A stretch of DNA of 5,130 nt from an uncultured Clostridia bacterium. Lineage in GTDB: Bacteria > Bacillota > Clostridia > Oscillospirales > Oscillospiraceae. The translations under genes and the position numbers were made by a program. Positions 4,596 through 5,130 of the stretch are shown here, in pieces (within the stretch, counting starts at the first letter, position 1; the number at the start of each line of letters is the position of its first letter). The notes beneath the pieces were generated by a model. It did not search any database, was not told the origin of the DNA, and saw nothing but the letters and a program-made list of their open reading frames with translations. The stretch covers positions 1 through 5,130 of the forward strand of contig CAMWTG010000207.1 in NCBI GenBank assembly GCA_947177115.1, read 5' to 3'.

Positions 4596-4656
4596 GACAT
4601 ACACCGCCTGTCCCCGGGCATAGACTGGTAACAAGTTCGTGGGGAGGGCGGTTGCA

Positions 4657-4776
4657 ATGAGGAAAGATCGAATCGTGGTGTTTTTACTGCGCAGGCGGTA
4701 TCTGTTGATGGCGCTGGCACTGGCGCTGGCGGCGGTGATGTTTCTGGCCGCCTGCCTGCCGGATCTGCTGCTGTGA
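4657..4776 (+). CDS. Small membrane or lipoprotein-like ORF (39 aa)
   Basis: Encodes 39 residues with GGGGAGGG (4641-4648) 8 nt upstream of the ATG. The first 15 residues carry a strong positive charge (RKDR, RRR). Residues 16-33 or so are an unbroken hydrophobic stretch rich in Leu and Ala, ending in LAAC, which resembles a lipobox. Only CLPDLLL follows, so a mature lipoprotein would be just seven residues. It could be a small single-pass membrane protein. It could also be the signal-anchor stub of a truncated exported protein; the opening is reminiscent of sporulation polysaccharide deacetylases, but that is weak inference. A bidirectional terminator lies 83 nt past the stop. The ribosome binding site and charge pattern support it as a real or recently real gene; no function is claimed. 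Confidence 0.5.
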   Translation: MRKDRIVVFLLRRRYLLMALALALAAVMFLAACLPDLLL

Positions 4777-4777
4777 C

Positions 4778-5130
4778 ATGCGGGCTCTGCATAATGGGCG
4801 AAATACGGACCCCCGTAAACCAGGGGACGCCGCAGGGAAGTATGGGAATTTTCAAAGAAGGGCGCAGCCGGGAGGCTGCGCCCCGTTCTTCTATGCCTCC
4901 TATCGCAGCTGCAGCGCCCTCGCCGGGAAGTGTGGCGGCGGCGTGTTCTGCAACCTGCCGGATGGGACTGTCTGCATGTGCAGCTGCTCCTATCAGCATG
5001 AGGACGCCGGCTTTATGGACGGTTTCCGTTCTGATAGCACCACACCGCAATTCTGGCGATCAGCCAAACTTACACGGAAATCCATTTTTGAGGCAGACAG
5101 CCACTGGAATGGCAGGATCCGTGTAGGGGC
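4778..5130 (+). CDS. Uncertain Cys-rich open frame, runs off the window
   Basis: A frame with ATG at 4778 stays open for 117 codons to the window edge. From about 4886 its third positions are markedly GC-rich and the product is cysteine-rich (for example KCGGGVFCNLPDGTVCMCSCSY), unlike random frames. Against it, the frame crosses a strong terminator hairpin at 4860-4883, has no good ribosome binding site, and its first 35 codons are unremarkable. A gene could also lie on the minus strand: a frame with the same third-position column ends in TAG at 4902-4900, directly before the terminator, but carries other stops upstream near 4995-5000. The region may hold a decayed gene on either strand. No family is recognised. 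Confidence 0.2.
   Translation, partial: MRALHNGRNTDPRKPGDAAGKYGNFQRRAQPGGCAPFFYASYRSCSALAGKCGGGVFCNLPDGTVCMCSCSYQHEDAGFMDGFRSDSTTPQFWRSAKLTRKSIFEADSHWNGRIRVG
4860..4883. terminator. Bidirectional intrinsic terminator
   Basis: GGGCGCAGCC (4860-4869) and GGCTGCGCCC (4874-4883) form a perfect 10-bp stem with a GGGA tetraloop. On the plus strand it is followed by CGTTCTTCT, and on the minus strand by TTCTTTGAAAATT, so both sides have T-rich tails. It would end transcription from the small ORF at 4657 and from any leftward gene entering from the right edge. Confidence 0.8.

Noticed and set aside
4358..5050. Minus-strand open frame of 230 codons
   Set aside because: It crosses the bidirectional terminator and the antisense of the small ORF and the CPBP relic. 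It uses a weak start, and its third positions are not GC-enriched.
1..5130. CRISPR array, tRNA, rRNA or transposase
   Set aside because: No regularly spaced repeats, cloverleaf-like structures, rRNA motifs or transposase motifs were seen on either strand. The direct repeats at 2731 and 4066 are gene duplicates, not insertion sequence ends.

Overview
The window looks like a chromosomal segment of a GC-rich Firmicute, most likely a gut clostridium of the Oscillospiraceae type. The clues are strong Shine-Dalgarno sites (AAAGGAGG, TAAGGAGGG), consensus sigma-A promoters, GC-rich coding sequence and an archaeal-type (type II) glyceraldehyde-3-phosphate dehydrogenase. The taxonomy is an inference from style, not from a marker gene.

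Layout. Bases 1-251 hold no convincing gene but carry six closely spaced hairpins. Bases 252-1304 (minus strand) encode a complete type II GAPDH. A 232-bp intergenic region (1305-1536) carries two divergent promoters sharing a CAATTTCC motif, plus an inverted repeat around the start of the rightward transcript. A DeoR/GlpR-type repressor (1537-2301) and a PHP-domain metallophosphoesterase (2312-2992) follow on the plus strand and are almost certainly one operon. After a 136-bp gap comes an AT-rich gene for a CPBP (CAAX-type) intramembrane protease (3129-4007), with base composition unlike its neighbours.

The stretch 4008-4441 is a genomic scar. It begins with the ribosome binding site and first codons of an unknown gene. 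These run into a frameshifted second copy of the last 86 codons of the PHP gene, then a diverged copy of the PHP-CPBP spacer, then a 57-bp fragment of the CPBP gene. This is the remnant of a second PHP-CPBP cassette in the same gene order, with about 250 bp lost at its centre. Bases 4442-4656 hold two related hairpins whose differences are partly compensatory, and a ribosome binding site in front of an ATG-TGA minimal ORF. Then come a 39-residue membrane or lipoprotein-like ORF (4657-4776), a bidirectional terminator (4860-4883) and an ambiguous region running off the right edge.

Working together (inference): the divergent DeoR regulator probably senses a phosphorylated sugar and controls its own operon, and perhaps the GAPDH. 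The PHP enzyme would act on a phosphorylated metabolite. The CPBP protease looks like a later arrival that has been duplicated with the PHP gene and is now flanked by imperfect direct repeats.
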